From Gnetum montanum (lineage: Eukaryota; Streptophyta; Gnetopsida; Gnetales; Gnetaceae), in assembly GCA_015680685.1 (NCBI GenBank), contig MNCI01029550.1:251804-286758 (forward strand): DNA of 34,955 bases. The letters run 5' to 3'. Every line of letters starts with the position of its first letter. The first letter of the stretch is position 1. This document shows, piece after piece, positions 20,459-29,489 of this stretch. The notes under the pieces were generated by a model. That model saw nothing but the letters and a program-made list of their open reading frames with translations, had not been told where the DNA came from and did no database searches. The translations under genes and the position numbers were made by a program.

Positions 20459-20466
20459 TCTCATCA

Positions 20467-21170
20467 GCCTTCACACTAATTCTAAAAGTCCATATATCAG
20501 GAAGATGTGTATGCATGGTTAACACACATTTAATTGCCAAATCAACATGTTCAAATGTTAGATTGTGCCAAGGAGCATACTTGATTAAGAAAATAGAGGA
20601 AATTTTGAAGAACAAGTTGTTTCTAAATTATACTGATCCAATTCCACTTATTCTTTGTGGATACTTCAATGCAAAAGTTGTAAGTGGTGTTTATCAATTC
20701 TTAAAATATGGATGTGTAAACGAATCTTTGGAAGATGAACCTAATTTGAAGAATACTCTTCCATCAATTCAACATGTAATTCCATTAGCTAGTGCATATT
20801 CTACTTACTTTGAATTTTCAATAGATAAATCAGATTCTAGAATTTAGGAACAAATGATGTTCATGGATAGTACTCATCAACAATCACACTTTACTAATTA
20901 CTCTTTTATGGCTAATGAGGGTAGTTCAATAAATTCTTCATTAAGACTTTAGATTATGTTTGGTACAATTTCTGATTCTTCCAAGTTATCAAGTTACTAG
21001 AGTTAATTTCTAAGGAAGAAGTGAAGAAAAATTAAGATAAAGCCTTTCCATACCAAAAGAAACTATTTGATCATATACCACTTATGGTAGAATTACAATT
21101 ACTTTCATTAATTCATAAGATTGATCAAGATCAGGAAGTATCTTACTCTTACTTTTACTGATGATCTTAT
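20467..21170 (+). pseudogene. CCR4-type exonuclease-endonuclease-phosphatase gene fragment (pseudogene)
   Basis: Immediately outside the element A LTR an open frame runs 127 codons (to 20846). It has VNTHLIAKSTCSNVRL, LIKKIEEIL, PLILCGYFNAK and YQFLKYG, then PLASAYSTYFEFS. This is the C-terminal half of an EEP nuclease; NTHL, GDFN and SAYS motifs are typical of CCR4-like deadenylases, and the Asp of GDFN is Tyr here. After a TAG and a frame change come FTNYS, TLDYVWYNF and FDHIPLMVEL (expected SDH), the last active-site motifs. The family trims poly(A) tails of mRNA. The N-terminal half is absent from this window. No intron is apparent, so a retrocopy is possible but not shown. Confidence 0.75.
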
Positions 21171-21540
21171 TATTTTTATTATTGTCTAATTTATATTTTA
21201 ATTAGATAAGTAAAATATCTAAGGTAATGGAAATTGGGAATAAAAATTTACCTTGCCTTCACTTAGGTAACTAGATACGAGTTGCACTTTGTGTGACCCT
21301 AGTTAGGACTGGTGATTGGTGGTTGGTAGATCTTTAATTCACATCTTGTCATTATTTTAGAACATGAGGTATGTATTAAGAAAGTAATATTTAATTTTTC
21401 ATATATTTTTCTGACATATGTCTTGTTTGTAGAATAAGTAAGAAACAACTTAAAGCTTCAAGAAGAAATCAAATTAATGAAGCATAGAATCATGAAAGAT
21501 GGATTGGAGTTTGAAAAAGATAGTGAACATGGACTTGTTT

Positions 21541-22142
21541 GAGGATGAAAAAACCTAAGGGAGGTAGATTTTCATGTCCCTATTTCCAAATGATGTTGTT
21601 GCATAACAAAGATGGTGCATCTTCATAACAAGTGTTATTATGATTGAAGCAAGACCTGAAAGGGCAATTGTGATTAAGACCTAAAAGGGTGGATTGTAAT
21701 GACAAATGTGAATCTTGAGGTAACCTTTTGGGTTTGACCTAAGGCATTTGTACTTGGGCTTATAGGTTGTACTAGGCATGGAGTGATGGATCTGGTAGAG
21801 GCAAGTCACAAGAGTTGGGTGAAGCAAGATAGGAAGTGGACTAGCCGTCACTTCTAGTTGGGTTATAGGTTTAACCATGGTGGTAGTGCTGGCTTGCCTC
21901 TATGGGATAGATACTAAAGGAATAAAACTCCAAGGAACACTCTCAAAGCATGATCTGAATATTCTATTCCATATCAATGAGGAATTATTTTCTTTCTCTT
22001 TTTGCATTTTTTCTTATTATTTCATTTACACATAATGTCGAATGTTATATGTATTTGACATTTGGTATATTGTCTTCTTATGCATAATGTCTAATATAAC
22101 ATATATTTTACATTTTCCATGACATCCAAGAATGGGATGTCA
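21541..22142 (+). mobile_element. Chromovirus-like 3' end with LTR-like segment (relic)
   Basis: GAGGATGAAAAAACCTAAGG followed by GAGGTAGATTTT (21541-21572) resembles the acidic end of pol and the polypurine tract of plant chromoviruses. The following 568 bp start TGTCCC (21575) and end GGGATGTCA (22142), have a possible AATAAA (about 21920), and could be a 3' LTR. No chromodomain or integrase can be read to the left, and no second LTR is in the window. The call rests on the PPT context and weak terminal inverted ends. Confidence 0.3.
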
Positions 22143-22143
22143 T
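22119..22143. repeat. 9-bp inverted repeat (hairpin)
   Basis: ATGACATCC (22119-22127), a 7-base spacer, and GGATGTCAT (22135-22143) form a perfect stem at the right edge of the LTR-like segment. It may be part of the LTR end rather than a separate element. Confidence 0.6.
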
Positions 22144-22456
22144 AGCCAAGTAGGCAACTAAGATGAAAAATTCCTAAGGTACAATATTAAAGAATAGTTT
22201 AAAATTTCTTTAGTAATTTTAGCATTTAGCTAGAAGCATGTAAATAGTCATTATTAATAATAAACTTAAGAAATTTATACATGACTTTGGAAAATATAAA
22301 AATTATCATGTTGATAATATACTACTAGCCTTTATGATTATAACTTTATCACTTTCCTATTTATGCTCGACTTTAGAAGACCTAGGAATTATGGTTATCT
22401 ACTAAAGAAGTAGTAACTCTTTCTTACATGTCCCTCATATAGATAGGTTAGGTGAG

Positions 22457-22690
22457 TCACATGAATCCACAAAAGGGAGTTCTAGAACACAAAGAAGAAT
22501 CTTGAGCTTTACAACTCGCTCTTTCATGAATCCAAAAAATACAAAAAATAAAAATGCAACCAAAAAGAAAAGCGATGAGAGAAGCATCATTTCCTGATTT
22601 CCACTCCACTGAGGTTTGTGCGATTGAAGCAACCCTCTTTTCAGAAGTTTGGTACCCAAAATGTTTAATTGCAAAAAAACCCCGCACGCT
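22457..22690 (-). pseudogene. Possible C-terminal piece of the methyltransferase pseudogene
   Basis: The minus-strand frame contains FFAIKHFGYQTSEKR and, 20 residues on, SGNDASLIAFL. These loosely fit the GYK...W and E-x-YL-x-A-L ending of plant methyltransferases of the At1g29790 kind. The fragment lies in the right order and strand relative to the clearer piece at 22960-23420. The match is weak and the tail (FLFGCIFIFCIFW) is unlike the family, so this could be chance. Confidence 0.25.
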
Positions 22691-22849
22691 CCAGAATCTT
22701 TGCTACAAAACATATCAGATCTTACCCACTGAAAAGTCCACGTTCATGCGCTTTTGTAATTCAACGCAGCAGCAGAAACTCTTTTACCATTTGGCGCATG
22801 AAGAAAGTTTCCTCCACCTTTGATGCATTCCTTCAAAGCTTGTTGGATT

Positions 22850-22961
22850 GACGAACCAAATAATTCTTAGCAAAAACTGTGAAGAGGGTAGGCCGCGGCT
22901 CTGACAGATCTGCTGGCTCTGACAAATCGACGAACCAAACAATGCTTAGCAAAAACTGTGC
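22850..22961. repeat. Imperfect local duplication
   Basis: A 32-bp segment GACGAACCAAA.AAT.CTTAGCAAAAACTGTG occurs at 22850-22881 and again at 22930-22961 with three mismatches. The second copy forms the point where the methyltransferase homology breaks off, so the duplication may mark a repair junction. Confidence 0.7.
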
Positions 22962-23420
22962 CAGTGCCTCCCCCAATATCCAGACCAATTCTGATTGTTG
23001 AAGCTCCATCCTTAGTTTTCTTCAGAGCTAGAACTTCATCAATGGAGAGATCCATGGTGGACAGAGAATGCGTCCATCTTGTGCTCTCCCTGTCCTGCAA
23101 ATCAAAACAGTCCTTGCAGTCATCAAATGCTTTCTAGTACTTTCTGTTCATCAAACATGTGTAGTTCTTGCAGTAATAGGCACTCCAGAGAATGCTAGAA
23201 TCCGAAGGAATGTTTCCAGAGGCTCCGCGGATACGGATCTGGCTCCCTGTAATTTTTTGAGATCAGCCGCTAAGCATCAGCCTCTGGGCACTAACTTCAT
23301 CATCAGGACACAGCCCTCCAGGGGAGTAATTCATGTAATTCTGAATTTCATCCTTTAAGAATTTGCAGGCGCTGCCAACGGAAAGGAAAATGGTGTCAGA
23401 TCCTGATCCACGCTTCGATC
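22960..23420 (-). pseudogene. Probable SAM-dependent methyltransferase fragment, At1g29790-like (pseudogene)
   Basis: In order on the minus strand: VGSACKFLKDEIQNYMNY (about 23330-23385), GLCPDDEVSAQRLML, then after a short deletion and frame change EPDPYPRSLW (about 23220-23250), back in frame ILWSAYYCKNYTCL, DDCKDCFDL, and an open frame with STMDLSIDEVLALKK and IRIGLDIGGGTGT (about 22965-23005). The last is the SAM-binding glycine motif of plant probable methyltransferases (Golgi type II membrane proteins of unknown substrate). The CEPLPRRRC block is missing, and homology stops right after GGGTGT. The region is less AT-rich than its surroundings, as a host-gene fragment should be. Confidence 0.75.
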
Positions 23421-23482
23421 CTGTTCTGATCCGCGAATGGTGTCAGATCCTGATCCACGTTTCGATCCTGTTCTGATCCGCG
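23389..23482. repeat. Perfect-but-one 47-bp tandem duplication
   Basis: Two adjacent 47-bp units (23389-23435 and 23436-23482) rich in GATCC/GATCCG differ at one base (C or T). Such near identity, next to a decayed gene, indicates a recent event. It lies at the 5' edge of the methyltransferase homology. Confidence 0.9.
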
Positions 23483-23584
23483 CATGTTTTCTATCTTCGG
23501 CTAGAATGCTGGATCTCCATCTGCGCAGAACTCGAGCCGTCCTCCTGCTGCTGCTCTATGCACTGTTATTACGCGTTATCTATG

Positions 23585-23592
23585 TATTTATA
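23585..23592 (-). promoter_or_regulatory. Possible TATA box upstream of the methyltransferase pseudogene
   Basis: TATAAATA on the minus strand about 200 bp upstream of the first recognisable methyltransferase codons, in a higher-GC context. It could be the relict promoter of the gene; no transcription evidence can be read from the sequence. Confidence 0.35.
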
Positions 23593-23617
23593 AGAATGCA
23601 AACGAGGCAACCTTTGA

Positions 23618-23912
23618 TCACACGTTAGGGTTATGCACAGAGTTGCAATGGCCTGTCTCGAATTTTAATTACACGTCAGCGTTGTGCACAAACTTGCGTT
23701 ACTGAAATGGCCTGTTGGAATTTTAGTTACACATCAGCGTTATTCACAAAGTTGTGTTACCGAAATAGCGTATATGGAATTTTACACATATGGAATTTTA
23801 CACATTAGCATCACACGTCAACATCACACGTCACAAAATAGCGTTACCGAAATGGGCCGTGGAAAAGTCAACGCTGGTCAGCGTTACGCACAAAATATTA
23901 ACGTTACCGATT
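23618..23912. repeat. Degenerate minisatellite, unit about 58 bp
   Basis: Four to five imperfect copies of a unit with GGAATTTTA.TTACAC, GTCAGCGTT, GCACAAA and GCGTTACCGAAATGGCC, with the clearest boundaries at about 23658, 23716 and 23775. Shorter partial units (TATGGAATTTTACACA twice in a row) lie within. Many CpGs are retained, unlike the decayed elements around it. Confidence 0.75.
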
Positions 23913-23959
23913 TCTCACTGGTAATGGCCTATCGGCCAAACTATCGGCCAAATTAGTAA

Positions 23960-26900
23960 TGTCACTCTAATGCATAAATTATATTTTATTTAAACCATGG
24001 ATTAAAAACATCTAATGTTTAATTACTTAAGATGTGGAAAAAGCTTAAGTTTTTCATGCCTCACTCATTTAATATAAAATTTAATTTACCTAAAAATTCT
24101 AAGTATCAATATGTGACACTTTTTTATCATAGTTGTAATAAGTGGAACCTTGTTGAATCTTGTCTACTTCTAAGATTTTGTTATACTTGGAATTTCTAGG
24201 CTTCATTAGGAGAGGCAAACCTCTCTTCTTATCCTTATTTCTCCTTTCTTTATCTATTAATTGATTTCTTTCTATAGCTAAGGCCTTGTTTTGAGTTTTT
24301 TAATACTTAGTTAAATCAAATGGAATAAGATATTTTATAATAGAATATTTTAAGATCATAATAAACTTGTCTATGATAGCTTCTTTATACACTTTTATGT
24401 GGATAATAAGCTCAATGAGTTTGAGAAAACTTACATCATAGTCAAAGACACTGATTTTTCTTTAAAATAAATGTATAGAGCTTATAGGACTTATCTTATT
24501 AGCCTAACGATCACACTATTAATTTGAAAGCTTCAAGTCATGGATTTGATTTTGGTAGACAATGTTGAGTTATAAAGTTCTAATTAAACTATATATATAG
24601 GGTGCACCTATATTACAATTATTTCAAAGTTGCAACACCCCTTGTAGAAATAAAATCATTTCACCCCATCTCTATCACTTTCCAACCCCTAGTTATTCTT
24701 GTGGATTTCCACAATGGTAACTACTCTCTTAGTTTGATAGGTTGTAAGACATGTTTGTTGTGCAATAGTACATCCCATATGTTGCAAAGCTTTCTTGATG
24801 TCCTTCACCTATTCTAATGCTACTATGAGATCTTCTACTTCATCAAAGGTGGAAGATCCTACAGATTAGAATTATTCCATCAAAATTTATCAAATACATT
24901 TCCTACTATCCTAAATTGCATTCTCATTGTTATTAATATCAACATTAGATGCAATTGATTGATTCTAATTCATCAAGTAGGTAAACATTTCTTGAAGCAT
25001 ACAATTTTCAAAGATCTTCCTATTAGGTAGTTTATGGATCTTCTATCTTGGAAAATCTCTACATCTTCTATATGCCATCTACTAATAACCATACGTCCAT
25101 TAGTTTCTTATTAAGATTTAATTCTGACATCAACTTCTAACATCTTCTAATTTAATCTTAGGCTAGAAAAGGTATTATGTAAAGGTAAATACTAATAAAT
25201 AATACTAAAAATCAAGTAGAAGAAAATTAGGTCAAAGCACAAGGAAAATAAAAATTCAAAAACTTATTATAAAGAAAATCCCTTAGCCAAATAATCTCAA
25301 GGGACAAATAAAATGAAACTAATAGGAAAGCATTAATAGTAGCCCATGGATGCAAACCTATCCTATATACTAAGAAGTTCTAGTATGTTCAATCCTAATG
25401 CTTATGAAAAACATTATAACTAAAATGTATTATAATGTGAAAAAGAAACATTATTTCTCTAGAAACTCCAAAAAAGTGCATAGGTATTTCTATACTAACT
25501 AGTTATAAAATGTCAAAATGTAAAATAATATTAAAGAGTTTTCATTATCATGAATAACAATCTAGAATGTTACATATCCAAGTCAACTTCAAAATGGAAA
25601 GTAAAATAATAGGATAAGTGAATAGAATAGCTTGCACCAAAGACACAAATCAAGTCACTTATACTAATTAAACAATACTAAATTTCAAAACCAAAATCTT
25701 AGATACTAAACAGATACTTAAAAATACATAATTCAAATAAAAATCCAAACTCTAATCAAAGCTATATTCTAAAGTATAATATATATTTTTGATTGGGAAT
25801 CATCAAAGGCTTTACTATCTATTAAACTTGGAAGAAAAACATAAGAGCAAGTTAGTCATCATGATCGAGTAGGAAAAACAAATTACAATTACTCCCTAAA
25901 TGGTTTTAATATCAATATCATGAAGCTAGAAAGCCAATCATATGGGTGACTACATCTAAATTCCAATTAGTACTTGAATAAATAATAATAACTAATAATC
26001 ATAAAATCAAATATTAAAAAATAATAATAAGCTTGCATCCATCAACACCCAATCCTAACATTCAACATTGAAGACTAGAATCTTCTCTTTGCTTTAGCAT
26101 GTATAATCTTTAAATATAGATGAGTACTCATTGTGTACATTAAGAATTCATTCATTTTTCTCACCTATCATCTCTATTATGCATGCATTTATTTAGTCAT
26201 CTTTCTTATATTTTATGCTAAGTTTGTTACTACTAAAAAATATCTTTGTCTTTTAGAACCATGGCTAGGACCTAACCTTTATCTATTTACACTTCCCTTT
26301 ACATCAAGGATGTGTTTCAATGAAGAGTCTTCTCCCATGTAGTTTCAAAGAAATTTATCTTATATTATAGGATCTTTCATAAACCAATTAGTCTCTTCCT
26401 ATGATAGTTTCATTACTTATGTATATCAAAATCATTTGTTGCATAACCACATTAGAATACAAAGCATATAATACCAAAATCAAATATGATAACTTAGGAT
26501 GATGGAAGCATGCTTGATCATTTTTCCCTTTTTCATAGTTGAATTAATCAATATGATAATCTTTCTCTTAATTTATTTTCTTCATTATACATCAATTTTT
26601 TAGTTTGTTAGACTTTTTTTTCCTTTTTATTTTGATCCTAAATAGTTACATATCAATGCATAATGTACATAACCTAGGTTTGAGGATGAGGAAAGTCAAT
26701 TCATGTCTATTTTACTTGATTTAATGTTTTAATTTTGGCTTTATTTCCATCATGGCTCCTAAATGAAATTCATGATCTTTGTTATACATCATGACTTAGT
26801 CATGCATGCTACAACTAAAGTTAGGATAGATGACTCAAATTGTGATGCATCCATATTGACATGTTGAAAACATTAAGCACTACATCACAACAACTACATT

Positions 26901-28395
26901 TTGTCTTTGTAATATGTGAACCTAGAGCAAGGAAAAATAGACTTAAAAAGTAGGAAAAAGTGTAACAACATTGCTCCTAACACATTGTCCAACACCCCAA
27001 GAGACCCTTAAATAAGTTCGAATTTGGGACAATACTCAAGACAATTACACCTTAGCAATCAACAATCCTAAAAAAACATGCTAATAAACAATGAGGTAAT
27101 GTTAACATGTAACCTGAGCAATGTTTGTGTACTCAAATGCACAGAACTAATAAAAGCTAGATAGCAATCCCTTACTCCACTCACGTGAACACCATGAGGA
27201 CTACTAGCTAAATCCTCCAAATTCATCATCACATGTTGGTAGTTGGTGTCATGCTCTAATAAGCATATGTAATGTCCCATAGCATGTCCCATGACATATC
27301 CAGTTTACATTGTAATATAGAGTTGAGTTACGCCACCCTACCAGGGAAGGTCCTACTGAGTGAAGTAATGAAAAAAGTTGTAGCCTTCTCTTATAATGCA
27401 TGGAACTGCCATGTCAATATGGTTTTGAAGACACAAGGACCAAACGATTCCATGTGCTCCCATACCCCTGAAACCATGGGGGAGATAGTAGGCCACCATC
27501 AACCCTGCTACCTCTCTCACAATCCTTCCCCACATAAAATGAGTGATGACCTTGAAGCATACCCTATGTAACCCACAAGGTTTCTATACCAAAATCAAAG
27601 GAGGATTCCATCAATTCTAAGGAAGTAAACTCATGCTACTTAAAGTTTGATTCAAATGATCTTAAGTTCTAAAAGGTCCAAATTTCAGGGTCTATGATCT
27701 TAAAGATTATTGTTAAACTTGACCATCTTCCCAAGATCTAGACTCATCATAGCATATAACATACAAATCAAAAAAGGTAGTATTCAAGACTTAGTATGTC
27801 CTCCCTTCTATACCTTGCTTAAGATGCAAAATTATAGATGGGCTCCGAGTAGTCTATCATAGTGACATGATAGAACCATCAACCTATGAAAGTTTGAGTC
27901 AAAGGCATCCCTTGACTCACTTATTTCCAAAGGTCTAGGGATCTCAACATCAATATAGTCTCCTACCTATGTAAAACTTAAGCTCCATTGCCTATATAGT
28001 TCTTTAAAAAACTTTAGGCATCCCCCTACTTAAGGCAAGCCACCACAAGAATCCATCATTGGATCTTGGAAGTTACTACATGTCAAGCCTCTTTTGTTCT
28101 TTCTGATCCGTATCTTTCTAGAAGTCTTTTTTGTAGGGAAATTTCCTACCCATTATTAAGGTAGCAACAATGAGAGATCAATTTCTTGATCTAGAAAGAA
28201 GTCTAAGATCAAGTGTTCCAAGGATGTCAAATGCTCAAATGATTCCCAACTATCATATAAGTCAATATGGTATTTCCAATGGATAATAAATTTTGCTTTC
28301 ATTTTAGGATCATGCCTAGTGATTCTGAATTTTTATATGTAGTTATATCTCTTACCTTGTATTGATTATATACAAGGTCATTCTCGGAATCAGAG
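23960..28395. other. AT-rich intergenic DNA without recognised genes
   Basis: 4.4 kb with no convincing domain in any frame, apart from the SINE-like repeat copy at 24499-24647. There is a small AT-trinucleotide-rich patch near 25978-26030. A somewhat more GC-rich island at about 27170-27560 carries overlapping frames of 60-99 codons on both strands, none with a recognisable motif. It could be a transposon piece or an old gene fragment. Confidence 0.55.
24499..24647 (+). repeat. SINE-like repeat with tRNA-type promoter boxes, copy 2
   Basis: Homologous to 3166-3313. A-box-like TTAGCCTAACG at its start and B-box-like GGATTTGATTT about 40 bases later fit a tRNA-derived promoter in which GGTTCGATTC has undergone C-to-T decay. 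The shared 3' body ends near CTTGTAG. There is no clear tail. Confidence 0.4.
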
Positions 28396-29240
28396 TGACA
28401 AGCAGCAAGTAGTCCCTATGCCCAACCATATGAATCACTAGTGTTCACTAAGCGATCTAGTCAAATTTTGTAGACTTTAGCTCTCTAAGTACACTTTGCC
28501 TAGGTAGTGAATCTCAAAGACATGATCATCATCTTCCCAATTCCACTTATTAGGTAGAATGGTATGGTTAAGTGTAATTGAGACATGATTTTTATCATTT
28601 TTATGTTTTTCATTTAATTCACCTAAGTGCCAAAAATAAAGTAATCAAAATTTTAATTAATCTAATAACTAATTAATGCTTAAAATAATCCTAACATAAG
28701 CATCTATTCCCATCTACCATACACATCTTGAACATGTTGCAACACTACTAGGTTACCAAGTGTTAAGCACTATTGGGAATACCAAGTGTTAATTGTATGC
28801 TCAAGATGGTCATACTTATGTATATGAATTATTTGTTATTAATCAATTAATTAAATGCATGAACATAAATTGCATAAATAATAAACGCATTAAAGTAAAT
28901 ATTATGTTAAGTCTAAGTTCTACAAGGTTTATGAAGAAAGCTCATTTTTATTGTTGTCCACACCAAGGTATCTAAGTACATCGATGCTTGAATAAAGATC
29001 CATACACTTCTCACATCTATTGTAGGCATTTAGAAAATATTCTAACTCTAGAAGAAATAAAATGCAAGAGTTTGACTAAGTTATTAATCAATAAATGCCA
29101 TAAATGTGGTGGATGCATGCATTTATATAGGCAAAACATGACATTGTGCCAATGCATACACGTTAACGTAACAAACCACACGTCAATGCAATCACATCAA
29201 TGGGATCACATAGATGTGGTCAATGCATGATGACTCATCA
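28396..29240 (-). mobile_element. 3' LTR of element D
   Basis: 845 bp. In element sense it starts TGATGAG at 29240, next to a polypurine tract, and ends near TGACAAGC at 28396. The end aligns base for base with the TGATGAGTGG ends of the other LTRs (16 of the last 25 positions). R and U5 are homologous to the LTR at 7296-8129. U3 differs: instead of GATATC sites it has CATTGA/CATTGACGTG and TGTGAT motifs. TATATAAA lies at 29122-29129. Confidence 0.8.
29122..29129 (-). promoter_or_regulatory. TATA box of the element D LTR
   Basis: TATATAAA on the minus strand, about 110 bp inside the LTR, equivalent in position to the TATAAATA boxes of the related LTRs. Confidence 0.6.
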
Positions 29241-29253
29241 TACCCCCATGACT
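29241..29253 (-). promoter_or_regulatory. Polypurine tract of element D
   Basis: Minus-strand AGTCATGGGGGTA directly before the LTR start, identical to the tract of element B. The homology with B continues about 100 bp further into the element (to about 29340) and then stops. Confidence 0.85.
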
Positions 29254-29489
29254 AAATGAAAACTCATCCTCAAGTGTAAAAAAAGAAGAAACAAGTTCTT
29301 TACAAAATTTTGGAAAGCTATGGGATTATCAACTAACTTACTGACACACAAACTAACTTAACTGATGCTAAGTACCCAAGTGTACAAACTTACAATTCTT
29401 ACAAAAATCAGTATTCATGATAATAAAATTAAACATCATTATAAAAACTGAGAGCACAACTCCTCTAATGACTTGAAGATGAAGAGAAA

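Larger units (their letters stand above)
17196..20466 (-). mobile_element. Ty3 element A, 5' half: LTR, PBS and gag
   Basis: Complete 5' LTR (19480-20466), tRNA-Asp PBS (19462-19478) and gag on the minus strand; pol is deleted at about 17196. Together with 16684-17195 it forms an internally deleted element. Its LTR and gag are closest to element E (32120 to the end, plus strand) rather than to the neighbouring element B. Its 5' edge at 20466 is a clean insertion boundary into a host pseudogene; the flanking GCCTT would be the target-site duplication if 5 bp long. Confidence 0.85.
19480..20466 (-). mobile_element. 5' LTR of element A
   Basis: 987 bp bounded by TGATGAG...CTCATCA. In element sense: a U3 of about 100 bp with five GATATC-type sites, TATAAATA (20359-20366), the CTCCAGAG and GCAGTAGGAGTCC blocks shared with element E, AATAAAGATGAGC as the poly(A) signal region (about 20185-20200), and a long U5 with tandem repeats. 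The adjoining PBS shows it is the 5' LTR. There is no polypurine tract outside it, so this is the true outer end of the chain. Confidence 0.9.

Noticed and set aside
21160-21540. Search for a chromodomain or integrase before the chromovirus-like polypurine tract
   Set aside because: No frame in this stretch shows the expected motifs, so the element call there is kept at low confidence.
22554-22851. 89- and 60-codon plus-strand frames next to the methyltransferase relic
   Set aside because: They are antisense or out of frame to the methyltransferase direction and show no domain.
27272-27571. 99-codon plus-strand frame overlapping 60- and 74-codon minus-strand frames
   Set aside because: No recognisable domain on either strand. 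The openness of both strands is explained by a locally higher GC content.
28168-28285. Plus-strand frame beginning MRDQFLDLERSL
   Set aside because: About 40 codons long, followed by stops and AT-rich DNA, with no splice context that I could defend.
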